Below, piece by piece: positions 49,031-59,960 of a DNA stretch of 64,000 bases. The DNA is from Halalkalibacter alkalisediminis (GTDB lineage: Bacteria; Bacillota; Bacilli; Bacillales; Bacillaceae_D). The position numbers were made by a program, and so were the translations under genes. The first letter of the stretch is position 1, and the number at the start of each line of letters is the position of its first letter. The notes under the pieces are model-generated. The model saw nothing but the letters and a program-made list of their open reading frames with translations, had not been told where the DNA came from and made no database searches. The DNA lies in NCBI RefSeq assembly GCF_028610705.1, contig NZ_JAQQWT010000003.1, positions 295,412 through 359,411 of the forward strand. The letters are read 5' to 3'.

Positions 49031-49734
49031 TTTAAAACCTCCATAACCATGTTGATCTTTTCTTTAAGTGATGCGCGTTTTTGTTTGACCTGGTCAGTTT
49101 GTGCGGCTTTGTCAAAATTGGCTAAAATACGATTCCAATTAGCTACTTCATAGTTCCATTTTTTCTTAAAAATCTCATTACACTCCCTCATTAAATAGGG
49201 GCCTAATAAGAGTTTTTCTTTCGTTTGTTCTCTATATAACTCTGAATCATCACCAGGGTGCGCAACAAGGACTTCATAAATCTTTTCATCTTCTTCTATG
49301 ATCTCTTCTGCAGAAAGGAACCACCCATTTTCTCTCAACCATTTTCTTATGATATCAGCTGAAACATTAGGTTGGAGTACAAGCGTCTCTACCCCTAATA
49401 GCTTTTCTTTCCCTTCATTAAGGATTTCCGCGATTAACCCGCCACCCATACCTGCAATGGTGATCGTATTAACTTCCCCCTGCTTAAGAACAGCTAAGCC
49501 GTTGCCCTTTCGAACGTCAATTCGATTTTCTAAACCTACTTTTTCCACTTGGCTTTTAGCAGATTGAAAAGGCCCTTCATTCACCTCTCCTGCAATTGCA
49601 GTTGTGTCTGCATCCTGTAAACATAAATAACAAGGCAAGTAGGCATGATCAGAACCGATATCAGCTACTCGTGCTACTTTTGGAACATAACTTGCCACTC
49701 GAACTAGTCTCTCAGATAATTGTTTCTCATTCAT
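49027..49734 (-). CDS. trmK: tRNA (adenine-22-N1)-methyltransferase TrmK
   Basis: SAM-dependent methyltransferase making m1A22 in tRNA-Ser and tRNA-Tyr of bacteria. 235 residues. SAM site [15 protein letters not shown], then [13 protein letters not shown] and the C-terminal helical region for tRNA. ATG at 49734. Same neighbour (yqfO) as in B. subtilis. Confidence 0.93.
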   Translation of the reverse strand: MNEKQLSERLVRVASYVPKVARVADIGSDHAYLPCYLCLQDADTTAIAGEVNEGPFQSAKSQVEKVGLENRIDVRKGNGLAVLKQGEVNTITIAGMGGGLIAEILNEGKEKLLGVETLVLQPNVSADIIRKWLRENGWFLSAEEIIEEDEKIYEVLVAHPGDDSELYREQTKEKLLLGPYLMRECNEIFKKKWNYEVANWNRILANFDKAAQTDQVKQKRASLKEKINMVMEVLK

Positions 49735-49867
49735 GTTATCACCTATATATGTGTCTTAGAGTAATGTGCTGTTTCTACATTTTTTAAACCAACCATTTAT
49801 GTCATGAGATCATTTCTAACCCTTTTTCTTACCATACTACTGATTGTAGAAGAGGATTTCAACTCAC

Positions 49868-49900
49868 AAAAAGAAAAGACGAGAGTTTAACCCACTCCCG
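49868..49900 (-). terminator. cccA terminator
   Basis: CGGGAGT/ACTCTCG with one G-U pair and a short loop; on the minus strand TCTTTTCTTTTTG follows. Confidence 0.6.
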
Positions 49901-49911
49901 CCTTGATACTA

Positions 49912-50286
49912 TTATTGAGCTTCAGCTAATAGATATTGTGCAATTGCGTCTGCTTCAACATCATTTAAATTAGTAATAGCAGGCATTGAACCCTTACCAT
50001 TTAAAATAATATCAGCAATTTCTTCCACAGAATATACTCCATCAAGTCCTGTTAAGGCTGGACCTGCGCCGCCACCAAGATCTCCACCGTGACAGCCAAT
50101 ACATGATTGTTGAGCAAGCTCTTGGCCAGCTGTAACCGGGTCTTCAAACTCTGTTGGCGCTTCTTCTTCTGCAGGATCTGCATTCATTTCTGCACGTTGA
50201 TTTAAACCTACAATCGAAAGAGAAATCATAAGCAAAATACCAACAATTGCAGTTACTGCAAAAGGTAAAAGTGGTCTTCCCTTCAT
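49912..50286 (-). CDS. cccA: Membrane-anchored cytochrome c-550
   Basis: 124 residues from ATG at 50286 (8 nt after GGAGG; the ATG at 50292 is too close). N-terminal anchor (FAVTAIVGILLMISLSIVGL), acidic linker, then one c-type heme domain: CIGCHGGDLGGGAGPAL and axial Met in KGSMPAITNL. Electron carrier on the outer membrane face. It lies between trmK and sigA as in B. subtilis. Confidence 0.92.
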   Translation of the reverse strand: MKGRPLLPFAVTAIVGILLMISLSIVGLNQRAEMNADPAEEEAPTEFEDPVTAGQELAQQSCIGCHGGDLGGGAGPALTGLDGVYSVEEIADIILNGKGSMPAITNLNDVEADAIAQYLLAEAQ

Positions 50287-50431
50287 TGTCATATCCTCCT
50301 TTTCAGTTATATCGGATCAACACATATCGTCAAACAGCTATGTAGACGCTTAAAGATTCCCTTCTCATTCTACTCGAAATTAATCTCAATGAAAAGGGAT
50401 ACTTGCTAGTTTTGCTTTTTTTGTCACTCTT

Positions 50432-50965
50432 TTATCTGAAAAGGAAAAATAGCAAAACGATTAACCCCAGTACAGCTGAAATGGTAAAAAATCTAATTGA
50501 CCCCTTCCAACCAATAATAAACCAAACCAAACAATGAAATAAAATAACTACTTGTATATAGTGAAAATTACCATCCGTAAACCTTAATACACTCTCGACA
50601 GTTAACAAAAGAAAAATAAAAGCGATCATCATTAAATAGAGATTAGATAACAGTTCATTTATCGACTTTTTTGCAATGATTAATAACGTCATTGAAATAA
50701 AAAGACAGATAGTTATTTGCATTATTAAAGAAAAATCAGTAAAATAAATGACAAGAACTGCTAAAAGAAACAATGCTTGGGCTGTTATAAACCAAAGGAA
50801 CGGCTTAAGTTTTGATACTTGACTGTCTTCTTTTAACCTTTGATCAAGGGTTTCTCCCTCTGAATAAAGAGTGAGTAAAAAATCACAGTAGTGTTCAGGT
50901 AAAAGCCTAGACTGTTTCCAATATTTAATTTCTTTTAAAATGATATCTTTTCTTTTGTTGTCCAT
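50432..50965 (-). CDS. Membrane protein of unknown function
   Basis: 177 residues from ATG at 50965 with SD GGAGG; the longer reading to 51004 lacks an SD. Residues 1-~55 are cytoplasmic (LKEIKYWKQSRLLPEHYCDF, LLTLYSEGETLDQR), followed by five or six hydrophobic segments with short loops to the C-terminus. The N-terminal pattern is seen in other Bacillus membrane proteins, but I cannot name the family. Between sigA and cccA. Confidence 0.7.
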   Translation of the reverse strand: MDNKRKDIILKEIKYWKQSRLLPEHYCDFLLTLYSEGETLDQRLKEDSQVSKLKPFLWFITAQALFLLAVLVIYFTDFSLIMQITICLFISMTLLIIAKKSINELLSNLYLMMIAFIFLLLTVESVLRFTDGNFHYIQVVILFHCLVWFIIGWKGSIRFFTISAVLGLIVLLFFLFR

Positions 50966-51139
50966 CTCTTGCCTCCGAATACCAAACCAATACGTACAAA
51001 ACAAAAGTCCTGTTCACCGATTAACAACTACAAAGAAATAGAACGTTTCTTTACATTTGCTAATCGTATTGAACAAGACCCATAGAAACAATATCCTTTT
51101 ATCATGTGAACTCTACTATGAAAAGAACACTTGTGTTTT

Positions 51140-52258
51140 CTATTCTAAGAAATCCTTTAAACGCTTGCTACGGCTTGGATGTCGAAGCTTTCTTAATGCT
51201 TTAGCTTCAATTTGACGAATGCGTTCACGAGTAACTCCAAAGACTTTCCCTACTTCTTCTAATGTTCTTGTACGTCCATCATCAAGTCCAAAGCGTAAAC
51301 GTAAAACATTTTCTTCTCTGTCTGTTAGTGTATCCAGAACATCTTCTAGTTGTTCTTTTAGTAGCTCGTAAGCTGCAGCATCTGAAGGAGCAAGAGCTTC
51401 TTGGTCTTCAATAAAATCACCTAAATGTGAATCATCTTCTTCACCAATAGGTGTTTCTAATGATACCGGTTCTTGTGCGATCTTTAAGATTTCACGTACT
51501 TTATCCGGAGTCAATTCCATCTCTTGAGCAACTTCTTCAGGAGTAGGTTCTCGACCAAAGTCTTGGAGAAGCTGACGTTGAACACGAATAAGTTTGTTAA
51601 TGGTTTCAACCATATGAACGGGAATTCGAATGGTACGTGCTTGGTCGGCAATAGCACGAGTAATCGCCTGCCTAATCCACCAAGTTGCATACGTACTGAA
51701 CTTATACCCTTTTTCATAGTCGAACTTTTCAACTGCTTTTATAAGACCCATGTTACCTTCTTGGATAAGATCAAGAAACAGCATTCCTCGGCCGACATAG
51801 CGTTTTGCAATTGAGACAACAAGACGTAAGTTCGCTTCAGCTAATCGTCTTTTGGCTTCTTCGTCGCCCTGTTCAATTCGCTTTGCTAACTCAATTTCTT
51901 CTTCAGCCGAAAGAAGGGGAACACGACCAATTTCCTTTAAATACATACGCACAGGATCATTAATCTTTATTCCCGGCGGTACACTTAAATCGTTTAAGTC
52001 AAATTCTTCTTCATCTTTTACTGCTTGTTGGAGATTAGGACCATCTTCCGTTTCATTTAACACTTCAACACCCTGTTCACCAAGGTATTCAAAGAATTCA
52101 TCCATCTGGTCCGAGTCTTGATCAAACGCTGCAAGTTTCTCTGTAATTTCTGCATACGTAAGAACACCTCTCTTTTTACCTATCTCCACTAACTGCTCTT
52201 TTACTTGATCGATGGACAATTCACCTTCCGCTAATGGGCGTAATGGTTTATCTGCCAT
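51140..52258 (-). CDS. sigA: Primary sigma factor SigA (RpoD)
   Basis: 372 residues from ATG at 52258 (SD GGAGGGG; ATG further up lies inside the SD). Region 1.1 acidic, then sigma 1.2-2 ([34 protein letters not shown]), region 3, and region 4 HTH ([20 protein letters not shown]). Directs housekeeping transcription. dnaG lies 47 nt upstream, the classical dnaG-sigA operon. Confidence 0.97.
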   Translation of the reverse strand: MADKPLRPLAEGELSIDQVKEQLVEIGKKRGVLTYAEITEKLAAFDQDSDQMDEFFEYLGEQGVEVLNETEDGPNLQQAVKDEEEFDLNDLSVPPGIKINDPVRMYLKEIGRVPLLSAEEEIELAKRIEQGDEEAKRRLAEANLRLVVSIAKRYVGRGMLFLDLIQEGNMGLIKAVEKFDYEKGYKFSTYATWWIRQAITRAIADQARTIRIPVHMVETINKLIRVQRQLLQDFGREPTPEEVAQEMELTPDKVREILKIAQEPVSLETPIGEEDDSHLGDFIEDQEALAPSDAAAYELLKEQLEDVLDTLTDREENVLRLRFGLDDGRTRTLEEVGKVFGVTRERIRQIEAKALRKLRHPSRSKRLKDFLE

Positions 52259-52305
52259 TCGATCCCCTCCTTCCATTGTTCACAACCAAAGCTCTTGCGT
52301 AATAC

Positions 52306-54099
52306 TTAATAAAGCTCTTGTTTCATACGGTTTATTTCCATTAACAGCTTCGCAGCTTGCAGAGGATCTTGTTCCCGCTTCATTTCAAGTTCCTTTTGTT
52401 GTATTTGTACCCGCTTTGGATAAGTTTCAATCTGTTTCATATAATCAAGCAACTCTTGCTCTTGATACTGTTCATTTACCGAAAGCATGGCAAGCTCAGT
52501 AGTAATTCTAATAAGCTTCTCATCCTTTAAGCTTTGTATAAATTGACTAGCATTTGCTTCGTTTCCCTCTCCATAAAAAGCAAAGAGGTACGCGGCTATC
52601 GCTTGATGTTCATCAATATTAAATTCTCCACCAATTCGTTCCAAAACAGCATCTGCTACTTCAACATCCCTCATCATGTGAGCAAGTAAATAGCGTTCAG
52701 CATTATGATAAGCTGGCAAAAGTCTTTTAGTCTCAAACGTTTTGCGTGTTGGCTTCGGTTTATCAACCGATGAATATTGATTTTCCTTTTTGTTGGAACG
52801 AATGTTTTGCTGAAGTTCTTGTTTCAGTGCTTCAAGAGAGAGTGAAAATTCCTCTGCTATTTGTCGCAAATAGTGATCTCGTTCAACAGCTCGAGTGAGC
52901 GTCGATATCTCTGAAAGAACTTCCTCAATGTAACGCATACGCTCTGCTTCATTTGCTAAATTCTTTCCTCTTCGCAAATAACGCATCTTAAATGACATAA
53001 ATGTCATACTAGCCCCTATTACATCCGATTTAAAACGTTCAGCACCGTATGTACGAATATAGTCATCGGGGTCCATACCTTCAGGCATATCTGCAATTTT
53101 AATGATACAACCTGCTTGTTTTAAAATACTTGCTGATTTAAAAGCTGCATTAATTCCTGCATTGTCAGAGTCATAACAAATTGTGACTGTTTCCGCGTTA
53201 CGTCTTATTATACGTCCTTGCTCTTCTGTTAGAGCTGTACCTAATGTTGCAACCGTATTGGTTAGACCCGCTCCCCATGCTGCGATTACATCTACATACC
53301 CTTCGAATAAAATAACAGATCCTTCTTTACGTATAGACGGACGAGCCAAATGTATCCCATAAAGCGTTTGTCCTTTATGAAAAATGGGAGTATCTGCACT
53401 ATTTAAATACTTAGGCTTTTCATCAGACACGGTTCGACCACCAAATGCGATGACTTTTCCTTGTCCATCCCATATCGGAAACATAAGTCTGTTACGGAAA
53501 CGATCAAAATAACCATCTTTTGATTCTCTTTCACCTAATAGTCCAGCTTCTACCATTAAATCAAGAGAATACTCTCGTTTATCCAAAATCGTAGTAAGAG
53601 AATCCCAGCGGTCTGGTGCAAAACCAATTTGAAATTGCTCTATTTGTTCCCTGGTGAACCCTCTTTCTTTTACATACTCACGACCGTCGGCTCCCTGTTC
53701 CGTTAACGTTAAAACATGGTAGTAAAGTTTTGCAGCTAATTCATGTGCGGTTCTCATTGTTTCATGAGGCCCATCAACAGCATTTCTTTCTGAAGTCATT
53801 GCTTCGGGTAAGTCAATATTTAGCTTCGTACCCAGTTTTCTAACGGATTCAATAAACGAGAGTCCTTCAAGTTCCATTAGAAATGAAAAAACATTGCCTC
53901 CCGCACCACAACCAAAACAATGATAAAGTTGTTTGTCCGGTGAAACAGAGAATGAGGGAGACTTTTCACCGTGAAAGGGACATAATCCAATATACTGTCG
54001 ACCTTGCTTTTTTAGTTGTACATAATCACTAATTACTTCGACAATATCCGCTGAGCGCCTAATAAGATCAACCTGTTCATCCGGTATCCGTATGCTCAC
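52306..54099 (-). CDS. dnaG: DNA primase
   Basis: 597 residues. Zinc-binding CHC2 domain: CPFHGEKSPSFSVSP and YHCFGCGAGG. Toprim: VILFEGYVDVIAAW and CYDSDNAGINA. C-terminal helicase-binding domain. Makes RNA primers for replication. Start is GTG at 54099 with a modest SD (GGTGAT). Followed by sigA. Confidence 0.96.
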   Translation of the reverse strand: MSIRIPDEQVDLIRRSADIVEVISDYVQLKKQGRQYIGLCPFHGEKSPSFSVSPDKQLYHCFGCGAGGNVFSFLMELEGLSFIESVRKLGTKLNIDLPEAMTSERNAVDGPHETMRTAHELAAKLYYHVLTLTEQGADGREYVKERGFTREQIEQFQIGFAPDRWDSLTTILDKREYSLDLMVEAGLLGERESKDGYFDRFRNRLMFPIWDGQGKVIAFGGRTVSDEKPKYLNSADTPIFHKGQTLYGIHLARPSIRKEGSVILFEGYVDVIAAWGAGLTNTVATLGTALTEEQGRIIRRNAETVTICYDSDNAGINAAFKSASILKQAGCIIKIADMPEGMDPDDYIRTYGAERFKSDVIGASMTFMSFKMRYLRRGKNLANEAERMRYIEEVLSEISTLTRAVERDHYLRQIAEEFSLSLEALKQELQQNIRSNKKENQYSSVDKPKPTRKTFETKRLLPAYHNAERYLLAHMMRDVEVADAVLERIGGEFNIDEHQAIAAYLFAFYGEGNEANASQFIQSLKDEKLIRITTELAMLSVNEQYQEQELLDYMKQIETYPKRVQIQQKELEMKREQDPLQAAKLLMEINRMKQELY

Positions 54100-54157
54100 A
54101 ATATCATCACCATCACAAAACTGTTAAATTCGAGCTTTTTTGCTAAATTCCTTCTTT

Positions 54158-54622
54158 TCACGAAAGAATTTTTAGAAATTGCTCCACAAACTTTATTCGA
54201 TCTGCTTGTCGAAATGGTTTTGGTCCTTTGGTTTTCTCACCCATTCGCCTTTGTTTTTGTGACAAGTAGCGTGCGTCTAACATCTGTGAAATCTTATCTT
54301 CTTGATAGACAAGTCCACGTGGCGATATTACACTTACTCCTTTTGAAAGCAGGATTGAAGCTAACGCATGATCTTGCGTGACGCAAATATCATTCTTGCG
54401 AGCTTTGTTCATCAAATATAGATCGACAGCTTCTTTTTCATTATCCACTGTTACTACACTTGCAGTAGACGGTAGGGTTAATGTATGAGAATATGAAGAA
54501 ACAAAAACCATATTAACTTGTACCTGTTCACACACTTCCACTATTTCTTTTTTTACTGGACAAGCATCCGCATCGACGAATACTGTACGTTCTGAAGGAT
54601 TCATAATAGTTGAATTCAACAT
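54158..54622 (-). CDS. yqxD: UPF0178 (DUF188) protein YqxD
   Basis: 154 residues. FVDADACPVKKEI and CVTQDHALASILLSKGV are the family motifs; PIN-like acidic residues, proposed nuclease, unproven. The start is uncertain: ATG at 54622 is very close to GAGAGG, and ATG at 54604 also works. Next to dnaG as in B. subtilis. Confidence 0.87.
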   Translation of the reverse strand: MLNSTIMNPSERTVFVDADACPVKKEIVEVCEQVQVNMVFVSSYSHTLTLPSTASVVTVDNEKEAVDLYLMNKARKNDICVTQDHALASILLSKGVSVISPRGLVYQEDKISQMLDARYLSQKQRRMGEKTKGPKPFRQADRIKFVEQFLKILS

Positions 54623-54930
54623 TCCTCTCGAAAATCCTGCTACCTTTTTAAAGAATTTCGTAGATATTTGTCGAACGAAATAACTTTTACGTACCTCGTT
54701 CTTTTTATCCTTACTATCATTACCAAAAAACGAAGAAAAAGTCTTGACTTTTAAAATTTATTTGTTCTTTTTTTGTTTATGCCTAAAAAATAATCCTTTA
54801 GAATCACAATTCTTTATTATACGCAACTTTTCCTGCTTTGCATAGTAAAAAGATCTCAGCTAACCTTGACTCCCACTCAGGTTCTTTTTAATATGTAAAA
54901 TTAACCGTTCTGAGAAACGAAAAAAAATCT

Positions 54931-54955
54931 AAAAATCCTTTCATAGAGGATTTTT
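54931..54955 (-). terminator. Second hairpin downstream of yqfL
   Basis: AAAAATCCT/AGGATTTTT, 9 bp with T tract. Confidence 0.55.
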
Positions 54956-54969
54956 AACTGTTTCATCAA

Positions 54970-55001
54970 AAAGAGCACCTTGTTTTTACAAGGTACTCTT
55001 T
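54970..55001 (-). terminator. yqfL terminator
   Basis: Minus strand AGAGTACCTTG/CAAGGTGCTCT 11-bp stem with one wobble, then TTTTTGATG, 5 nt after the stop. Confidence 0.8.
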
Positions 55002-55005
55002 CTTT

Positions 55006-55821
55006 TTATTTTTTTAAAAACATACTTGATATCAAATTAGCGGTTTCCTCAACAGCTTTATTAGAAACATCTATCACAGGACAACCGATTCGTTGCATAA
55101 TTTTTTCAGCATACGCTAATTCTTCTTTGATTCGATCTAGATTAGCATAATTAGCTTGCGCTTTAAGGCCTAATGCTTTCAAACGTTCTGCCCGAATGTC
55201 ATTTAACTTTTCAGGGCTAATTTTTAAGCCTACACATTTTTTGGGTGCTACATGAAACAATTCTTTAGGAGGTTCAACCTCAGGAACAAGAGGGACATTC
55301 GCAACTTTTAAACGCTTATGTGCTAAATATTGTGATAGTGGCGTTTTAGAAGTTCTTGAAACTCCAATGAGGACGATATCGGCTCGAATAATTCCCCTCG
55401 GGTCTCTTCCATCGTCATATTTAACAGCAAACTCAATTGCCTCCACTTTACGGAAGTAATCCTCATCAAGACGATAAATTAGGCCTGGTTCATATCGAGG
55501 TGCTTTATTGGTCAGTGTTCCTATTTTTTCTAACATAGGTCCAATGATATCTACAGTCTCTACCTTAGCTTCTTTTGCTAATGCTAGTAAATGTTCTTTT
55601 ATCTCTGGAACCACTAAAGTGAAAGCGACTAATGCTTTTGCTTTCCCTGCTAAAATAACAACTTCTTCAATTGTTTCTTTATCTTCAACGTAGGGAATGC
55701 GTCTTACTTCAAGCCCTGCACTACTAAACTGACTAGCTGCTGCCTTAACGACAAGTTCAGCAGTTTCACCGACTGAATCGGAGACAACATAGACCACAGG
55801 ACGCAACTTGATTTCTTCCAT
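55006..55821 (-). CDS. yqfL: PPDK regulatory-type kinase/phosphorylase (DUF299, YqfL)
   Basis: 271 residues. [18 protein letters not shown] at the N-terminus and the nucleotide loop [18 protein letters not shown] are the DUF299 signatures. Such proteins phosphorylate and dephosphorylate PPDK or PEP synthase with ADP. In B. subtilis it modulates CcpN, encoded directly upstream here (22 nt), so the two act together in gluconeogenic control. Confidence 0.9.
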   Translation of the reverse strand: MEEIKLRPVVYVVSDSVGETAELVVKAAASQFSSAGLEVRRIPYVEDKETIEEVVILAGKAKALVAFTLVVPEIKEHLLALAKEAKVETVDIIGPMLEKIGTLTNKAPRYEPGLIYRLDEDYFRKVEAIEFAVKYDDGRDPRGIIRADIVLIGVSRTSKTPLSQYLAHKRLKVANVPLVPEVEPPKELFHVAPKKCVGLKISPEKLNDIRAERLKALGLKAQANYANLDRIKEELAYAEKIMQRIGCPVIDVSNKAVEETANLISSMFLKK

Positions 55822-55843
55822 TCTCCATCCCCTCCTTCATTAG

Positions 55844-56479
55844 TTAGATCATTTCATCGTTTGCTAAATCTACAAGCAGTGCGGTTATATTCGTTTTCGT
55901 TATCCGCCCAACCACTTCATAACCTGAACCACGATCAACTTCTACAACAATAGGTAATCCATCAATCTGTTTGTCGATTAGTTTATTAGCGACTTCAATA
56001 ATTAGATCTTCTTTCTTACAAACAGTTATATTTGGCATGCGAGTCATTATAATACTAACAGGCATTGATTCAAGTGCTTGTTTTCCAAGACTAGCTCTTA
56101 ATAGATCCTTTCTTGAAAGCACTCCTACTAGTGTCGTATCTGTATCGACTACGAACAGTGTTCCAACATCCTCTAAAAACATTGCACATATTGCATCATA
56201 AATCGTTATAGATTGCTGTACAACAACTGGTCGTGATTGATAATCATTTACCGTGATATGTTTTACTTTATCCGCTAAAAGCTGAGTACCTGATTTTCCT
56301 GTATAAAAATAACCAACCCTTGGTCTTGCATCTAAATATCCTGCCATTGTCAGAATAGCCAAATCAGGTCTAAGAGTAGCACGTGTTAATGAAAGTTGGT
56401 CAGCAATTTGCTCTCCAGTAATAGGTCCATTATTTTTTACAATTTCTACAATTTTTTCTTGCCGGCTTGTCAGTTCGAT
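55844..56479 (-). CDS. ccpN: CcpN-like repressor of gluconeogenic genes (HTH + 2 CBS domains); non-canonical start
   Basis: 211 residues if translation starts at the ATC codon at 56479. N-terminal HTH (ELTSRQEKIVEIVKNNG, SLTRATLRPDLAILT) then two CBS domains (~residues 80-205; DAICAMFLEDVGTLFVVD, RKDLLRASLG). CcpN represses gapB and pckA when glucose is present. No ATG, GTG or TTG is in frame ahead of the HTH: an in-frame TGA is two codons upstream of the ATC, and the first ATG (56362) would delete the HTH. GGTGA is well spaced for the ATC. A single A inserted in an A4 run (56483-56486) would explain it instead. Confidence 0.82.
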   Translation of the reverse strand: MELTSRQEKIVEIVKNNGPITGEQIADQLSLTRATLRPDLAILTMAGYLDARPRVGYFYTGKSGTQLLADKVKHITVNDYQSRPVVVQQSITIYDAICAMFLEDVGTLFVVDTDTTLVGVLSRKDLLRASLGKQALESMPVSIIMTRMPNITVCKKEDLIIEVANKLIDKQIDGLPIVVEVDRGSGYEVVGRITKTNITALLVDLANDEMI

Positions 56480-56676
56480 TAGTTTTCACCGTCCTTAGCA
56501 CAAAAGTGCCATACTAATATGAAATTATTATATACGAATGAAAGCCTTTATGAAAAGGAATATCAATAAGAAGTTTGTAGAATGATCTTCGTCTTACACA
56601 ATTTTGCTCTTAAATAGATTCGAAAAAGACGATGACTTCAAACAATTATTTCTTGAAATTGTTCTATTTTCAACTT

Positions 56677-58758
56677 TTAGGCAAAAACAATAGCTTGAAA
56701 TTGTGCAAAAGAACGAATGACTTTTGACAATTCTCTCATCTGATTTAATCGATTTTCGCGAATTTCACTATTTTCAGTCATAACCATAATGTGATCGAAA
56801 TATTGATTAATGATTGGTTCAGAACTCGCTAGTGCTCCATAAGCTTTTTGTGCATCGCCTTGAGCTAAGGCTTGCTCTACATGCATCGCTAATTCTTTAT
56901 AATGAGAATAGAGTTGAGTTTCCTCTTCTTTCTCAAATAATTCAACATTGATCGTTCCATTTTCTTTCGCCTTCTTAGCAATATTTGTAACACGACTTAA
57001 CCCTTCTACCACTTTCTTAAATGCAGCTTCCTGACGCATTTCTGTTATGATGACGGCCTTTGAGATCAACGTTGGTATATGACCTATCTGATCATTTAAC
57101 ACAGCGTCAATTACATCGTATTGTACCCCTTGGTCTTGTAGTAGGGTCTTTACTCTTAGTTTAAAAAATTCTAGCAAATCCGTTTTAATCTCTTCCACTT
57201 CACGTTTTAATAATTTTCTTGTTTCAGCCACTTCTAAGCTAATTTCAATCAGTTGCTCAAGGCTTACGTCTAGTTTATGATCATTAACCATTTGAACAAC
57301 TCCGGCCGCTTGTCTTCTAAGAGCGTACGGATCTTGTGAGCCTGTTGGAATCAATCCGATTGCAAAACAAGTCACGATCGTATCTAACTTTTCCGCTAAG
57401 CTGACAATTGTACCAGCTAAAGTCGATGGGCTCTCATCTCCAGCAAACCGAGGTTTGTAGTGTTCATTTATTCCTAGTGCGACAGCTTGATCTTCACCTG
57501 CTAGTTCAGCGTATACTTCACCCATTCTACCTTGTAACTCTGGAAATTCGTTAACCATTTGTGTAACTAAGTCAAACTTACCTATTTCAGCAATTCGATT
57601 AGCTGTCTTCTCAGTCGTGTTATCTACAGCTAACAATTGAGACATGTTTGTAACAGCTAGGCTTACACGGCGTACCTTATCACCGATAGACCCTAGTTCT
57701 TCGTGATAGACAATTTGCTCTAATCGAGTAAGAGCATCAGAAATTTTAAGCTTTTGATCCTCTGTATAAAAGAACATTGCATCCGATAACCGAGCTCTTA
57801 GTACCTTCTCATTCCCCTTTGAAACATTGTCTAGATGTTGATGATCACCATTTCTCACGGTAATGAAAAAGGGTAGTAAATCACCTGACTGATCTTGGAC
57901 TGGGAAATAACGTTGATGTTCCCTCATCGACGTAATTAACACTTCTTTTGGTAACTGAAGAAAGCTCTCGTCAAAGCTTCCGGAAAGGGCAGTTGGATAT
58001 TCAACTAAATGGGTTACTTCTTCTAAAAGCTCTTCATCAATCGGAACAACCCAATTGTTCCCTTCGGTCATTGATTCAATCTGATTTCGAATCGCTCTCT
58101 TTCGCTCTTCTGGATTCACAATGACATATTCACCCAGTAAAGAGAATACATAATCTTTAGGCTCACTTATCTCCATTTCTTTGCCCAGGAAACGATGTCC
58201 ATAAGTTTTAGTTGCTGTTTCAATCCCTGTAATCGAAAAAGGAATAACCTCTTTGCCGTACATCGCAATAAGCCATCTAATTGGACGAGCAAAACGAAGG
58301 TCATTATTACCCCAACGCATATTTTTTGGAAAGTGCATAGATGTGATCATTTCCTTTAATGCTGGAAGTAGTTCAATCGTCTTTTTACCTTGAATAAATT
58401 TATTCGCATAAATGTATTCAACGCCTTTAACTTCTCTAAAGAATAAATCTTCCGTGCTTACTCCCTGTCCTCTCGCAAACCCGGATGCGGCTTTCGTCCA
58501 ACTTCCATTATCATCAAAAGCAATTTTCTTAGCTGGGCCTTTAGCCTCTTCCTCTACATCTGGTTGACTTTCGTCTAAATCTTCAATGAGAATCGCTAAT
58601 CTTCTTGGTGTAGCAAAGGCTTGAATTTCACTGTACCCAAGACGTTCCTCTGCTAACCATGTTACTATTTTATCTTTTAATTGGTTCATTGAATCCGTTA
58701 CAAAACGAGCAGGCAATTCTTCAAGTCCAATTTCTAATAAAAAGTCACGTTTAGTCAT
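56677..58758 (-). CDS. glyS: Glycyl-tRNA synthetase beta subunit
   Basis: 693 residues from ATG at 58758 (SD GGAGGG); a GTG at 58767 is inside the SD spacing. [20 protein letters not shown] is the family start; AHQDH-like catalytic marks are in [12 protein letters not shown]. The C-terminal DALR-like anticodon domain is from ~580. Forms alpha2beta2 with GlyQ. Overlaps the glyQ stop by 8 nt. Confidence 0.95.
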   Translation of the reverse strand: MTKRDFLLEIGLEELPARFVTDSMNQLKDKIVTWLAEERLGYSEIQAFATPRRLAILIEDLDESQPDVEEEAKGPAKKIAFDDNGSWTKAASGFARGQGVSTEDLFFREVKGVEYIYANKFIQGKKTIELLPALKEMITSMHFPKNMRWGNNDLRFARPIRWLIAMYGKEVIPFSITGIETATKTYGHRFLGKEMEISEPKDYVFSLLGEYVIVNPEERKRAIRNQIESMTEGNNWVVPIDEELLEEVTHLVEYPTALSGSFDESFLQLPKEVLITSMREHQRYFPVQDQSGDLLPFFITVRNGDHQHLDNVSKGNEKVLRARLSDAMFFYTEDQKLKISDALTRLEQIVYHEELGSIGDKVRRVSLAVTNMSQLLAVDNTTEKTANRIAEIGKFDLVTQMVNEFPELQGRMGEVYAELAGEDQAVALGINEHYKPRFAGDESPSTLAGTIVSLAEKLDTIVTCFAIGLIPTGSQDPYALRRQAAGVVQMVNDHKLDVSLEQLIEISLEVAETRKLLKREVEEIKTDLLEFFKLRVKTLLQDQGVQYDVIDAVLNDQIGHIPTLISKAVIITEMRQEAAFKKVVEGLSRVTNIAKKAKENGTINVELFEKEEETQLYSHYKELAMHVEQALAQGDAQKAYGALASSEPIINQYFDHIMVMTENSEIRENRLNQMRELSKVIRSFAQFQAIVFA

Positions 58759-59641
58759 TATTTTCACCCTCCTTCTTTTTTAACATTGGAAATCCTAATC
58801 TCTCACGTTCATTATAGTATAGTTTTGCAGCAGCTCGAGCTAAGTTTCGAACACGACCGATGTAACCCGTACGTTCTGTAACGGAGATGGCACCTCTTGC
58901 ATCAAGCAGGTTAAAAGTATGTGAGCATTTCAAAATATAGTCATATGCTGGAAAAACAAGATTTTCATCTAAAGCTCGTTTAGCTTCTTGCTCATATGTA
59001 CCAAACAGCGAAAAAAGCATTTGACTATCTGACACTTCGAATGTGTACTTAGAATGTTCATATTCTGGCTGTTTGAAGATATCACCATAAGTAAAACCTT
59101 CCACCCATTCAAGGTCAAAGACATTTTCTTTGTCTTGAATATAGGAAGCCAGTCTTTCAAGTCCATACGTAATCTCTGCAGAAACCGGATTGGCTTCTAG
59201 GCCTCCAACTTGTTGGAAATAGGTAAATTGAGTAATTTCCATTCCATCTAACCAAACTTCCCAACCTAAACCAGCGCAACCAAGGGTAGGGTTTTCCCAG
59301 TTATCCTCAACAAAACGAATATCGTGTTCTAGTGGATTGATCCCCAGTGCCTCAAGACTTTTTAAATAAAGCTCTTGAATATTAATAGGCGATGGTTTCA
59401 TAATTACTTGAAATTGATGATGTTGGTATAAACGATTGGGGTTTTCACCATATCTCCCATCAGCAGGTCTACGGGACGGCTCTACATAAGCCACATTCCA
59501 TGGTTCTGGTCCAATTGTACGTAAGAGAGTAAATGGGCTCATCGTTCCAGCCCCTTTTTCGGTATCGTACGCTTGCATGATCATACAGTTTTGTTTTGAC
59601 CAATACTCTTGCAAGGTCAATATCATATTTTGAACATTCAT
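58751..59641 (-). CDS. glyQ: Glycyl-tRNA synthetase alpha subunit
   Basis: 296 residues from ATG at 59641 (SD AAGGAGG, 9 nt). Class II aaRS core: [44 protein letters not shown] and [12 protein letters not shown]. Charges tRNA-Gly with glycine with GlyS. Controlled by the T-box leader upstream. Confidence 0.95.
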   Translation of the reverse strand: MNVQNMILTLQEYWSKQNCMIMQAYDTEKGAGTMSPFTLLRTIGPEPWNVAYVEPSRRPADGRYGENPNRLYQHHQFQVIMKPSPINIQELYLKSLEALGINPLEHDIRFVEDNWENPTLGCAGLGWEVWLDGMEITQFTYFQQVGGLEANPVSAEITYGLERLASYIQDKENVFDLEWVEGFTYGDIFKQPEYEHSKYTFEVSDSQMLFSLFGTYEQEAKRALDENLVFPAYDYILKCSHTFNLLDARGAISVTERTGYIGRVRNLARAAAKLYYNERERLGFPMLKKKEGENND

Positions 59642-59697
59642 TTTCACTTACCTCCTTATTCTTACATGGTGACATTCGCACATAAATGAAATAGAAA

Positions 59698-59917
59698 AAG
59701 CCCTCATCCCTATGCCAAAACGACATAGGGACGAGAGCTTTTCCCGCGGTTCCACCCTAATTATTAAATAAATGGTTTTAGCATCTATTTAATCACTTTC
59801 AACGAATATGCTCCGGAACGCCTTCATTACATTCTTAAGCCCTAGCTCACACCGCCCTAGGTTCGCTTTCTTAAGAGAGAGTAAATACTACTTTCCATCT
59901 ATGCACCATATCTTATT
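59698..59917 (-). ncRNA. Glycine T-box leader of glyQS
   Basis: Transcript region ahead of glyQ. The conserved T-box AGGGTGGAACCGCG is at 59758-59745. The terminator stem GCTCTCGTCCCTATG/CATAGGGATGAGGGC with T5 is at 59736-59698; its 5' arm would pair with the T-box as antiterminator. The stem-I distal element GGTGTGAGC lies in the leader and the specifier is likely GGC in GAAGGCG near 59820-59830. Uncharged tRNA-Gly binding lets RNA polymerase read through. Confidence 0.92.
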
Positions 59918-59923
59918 ATTAGC

Positions 59924-59953
59924 ATCATACTAAAAAAATAACTTAACTGTCAA
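59924..59953 (-). promoter_or_regulatory. glyQS promoter
   Basis: Minus strand TTGACA (59953-59948), 18-nt spacer, TATGAT (59929-59924). Start near 59917. Confidence 0.75.
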
Positions 59954-59960
59954 CATACCA

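Larger units (their letters stand above)
54623..55005. other. Intergenic region with terminators and probable promoter area
   Basis: 383 bp without an ORF I believe. Holds the two yqfL terminators on its right-hand side. The left part is AT-rich and is likely to contain the promoter of yqxD-dnaG-sigA; I see no convincing hexamer pair. Nothing else recognised. Confidence 0.5.

Noticed and set aside
56363-56479. Starting ccpN at the ATG 56362
   Set aside because: Would remove the conserved HTH, which is clearly in frame upstream.
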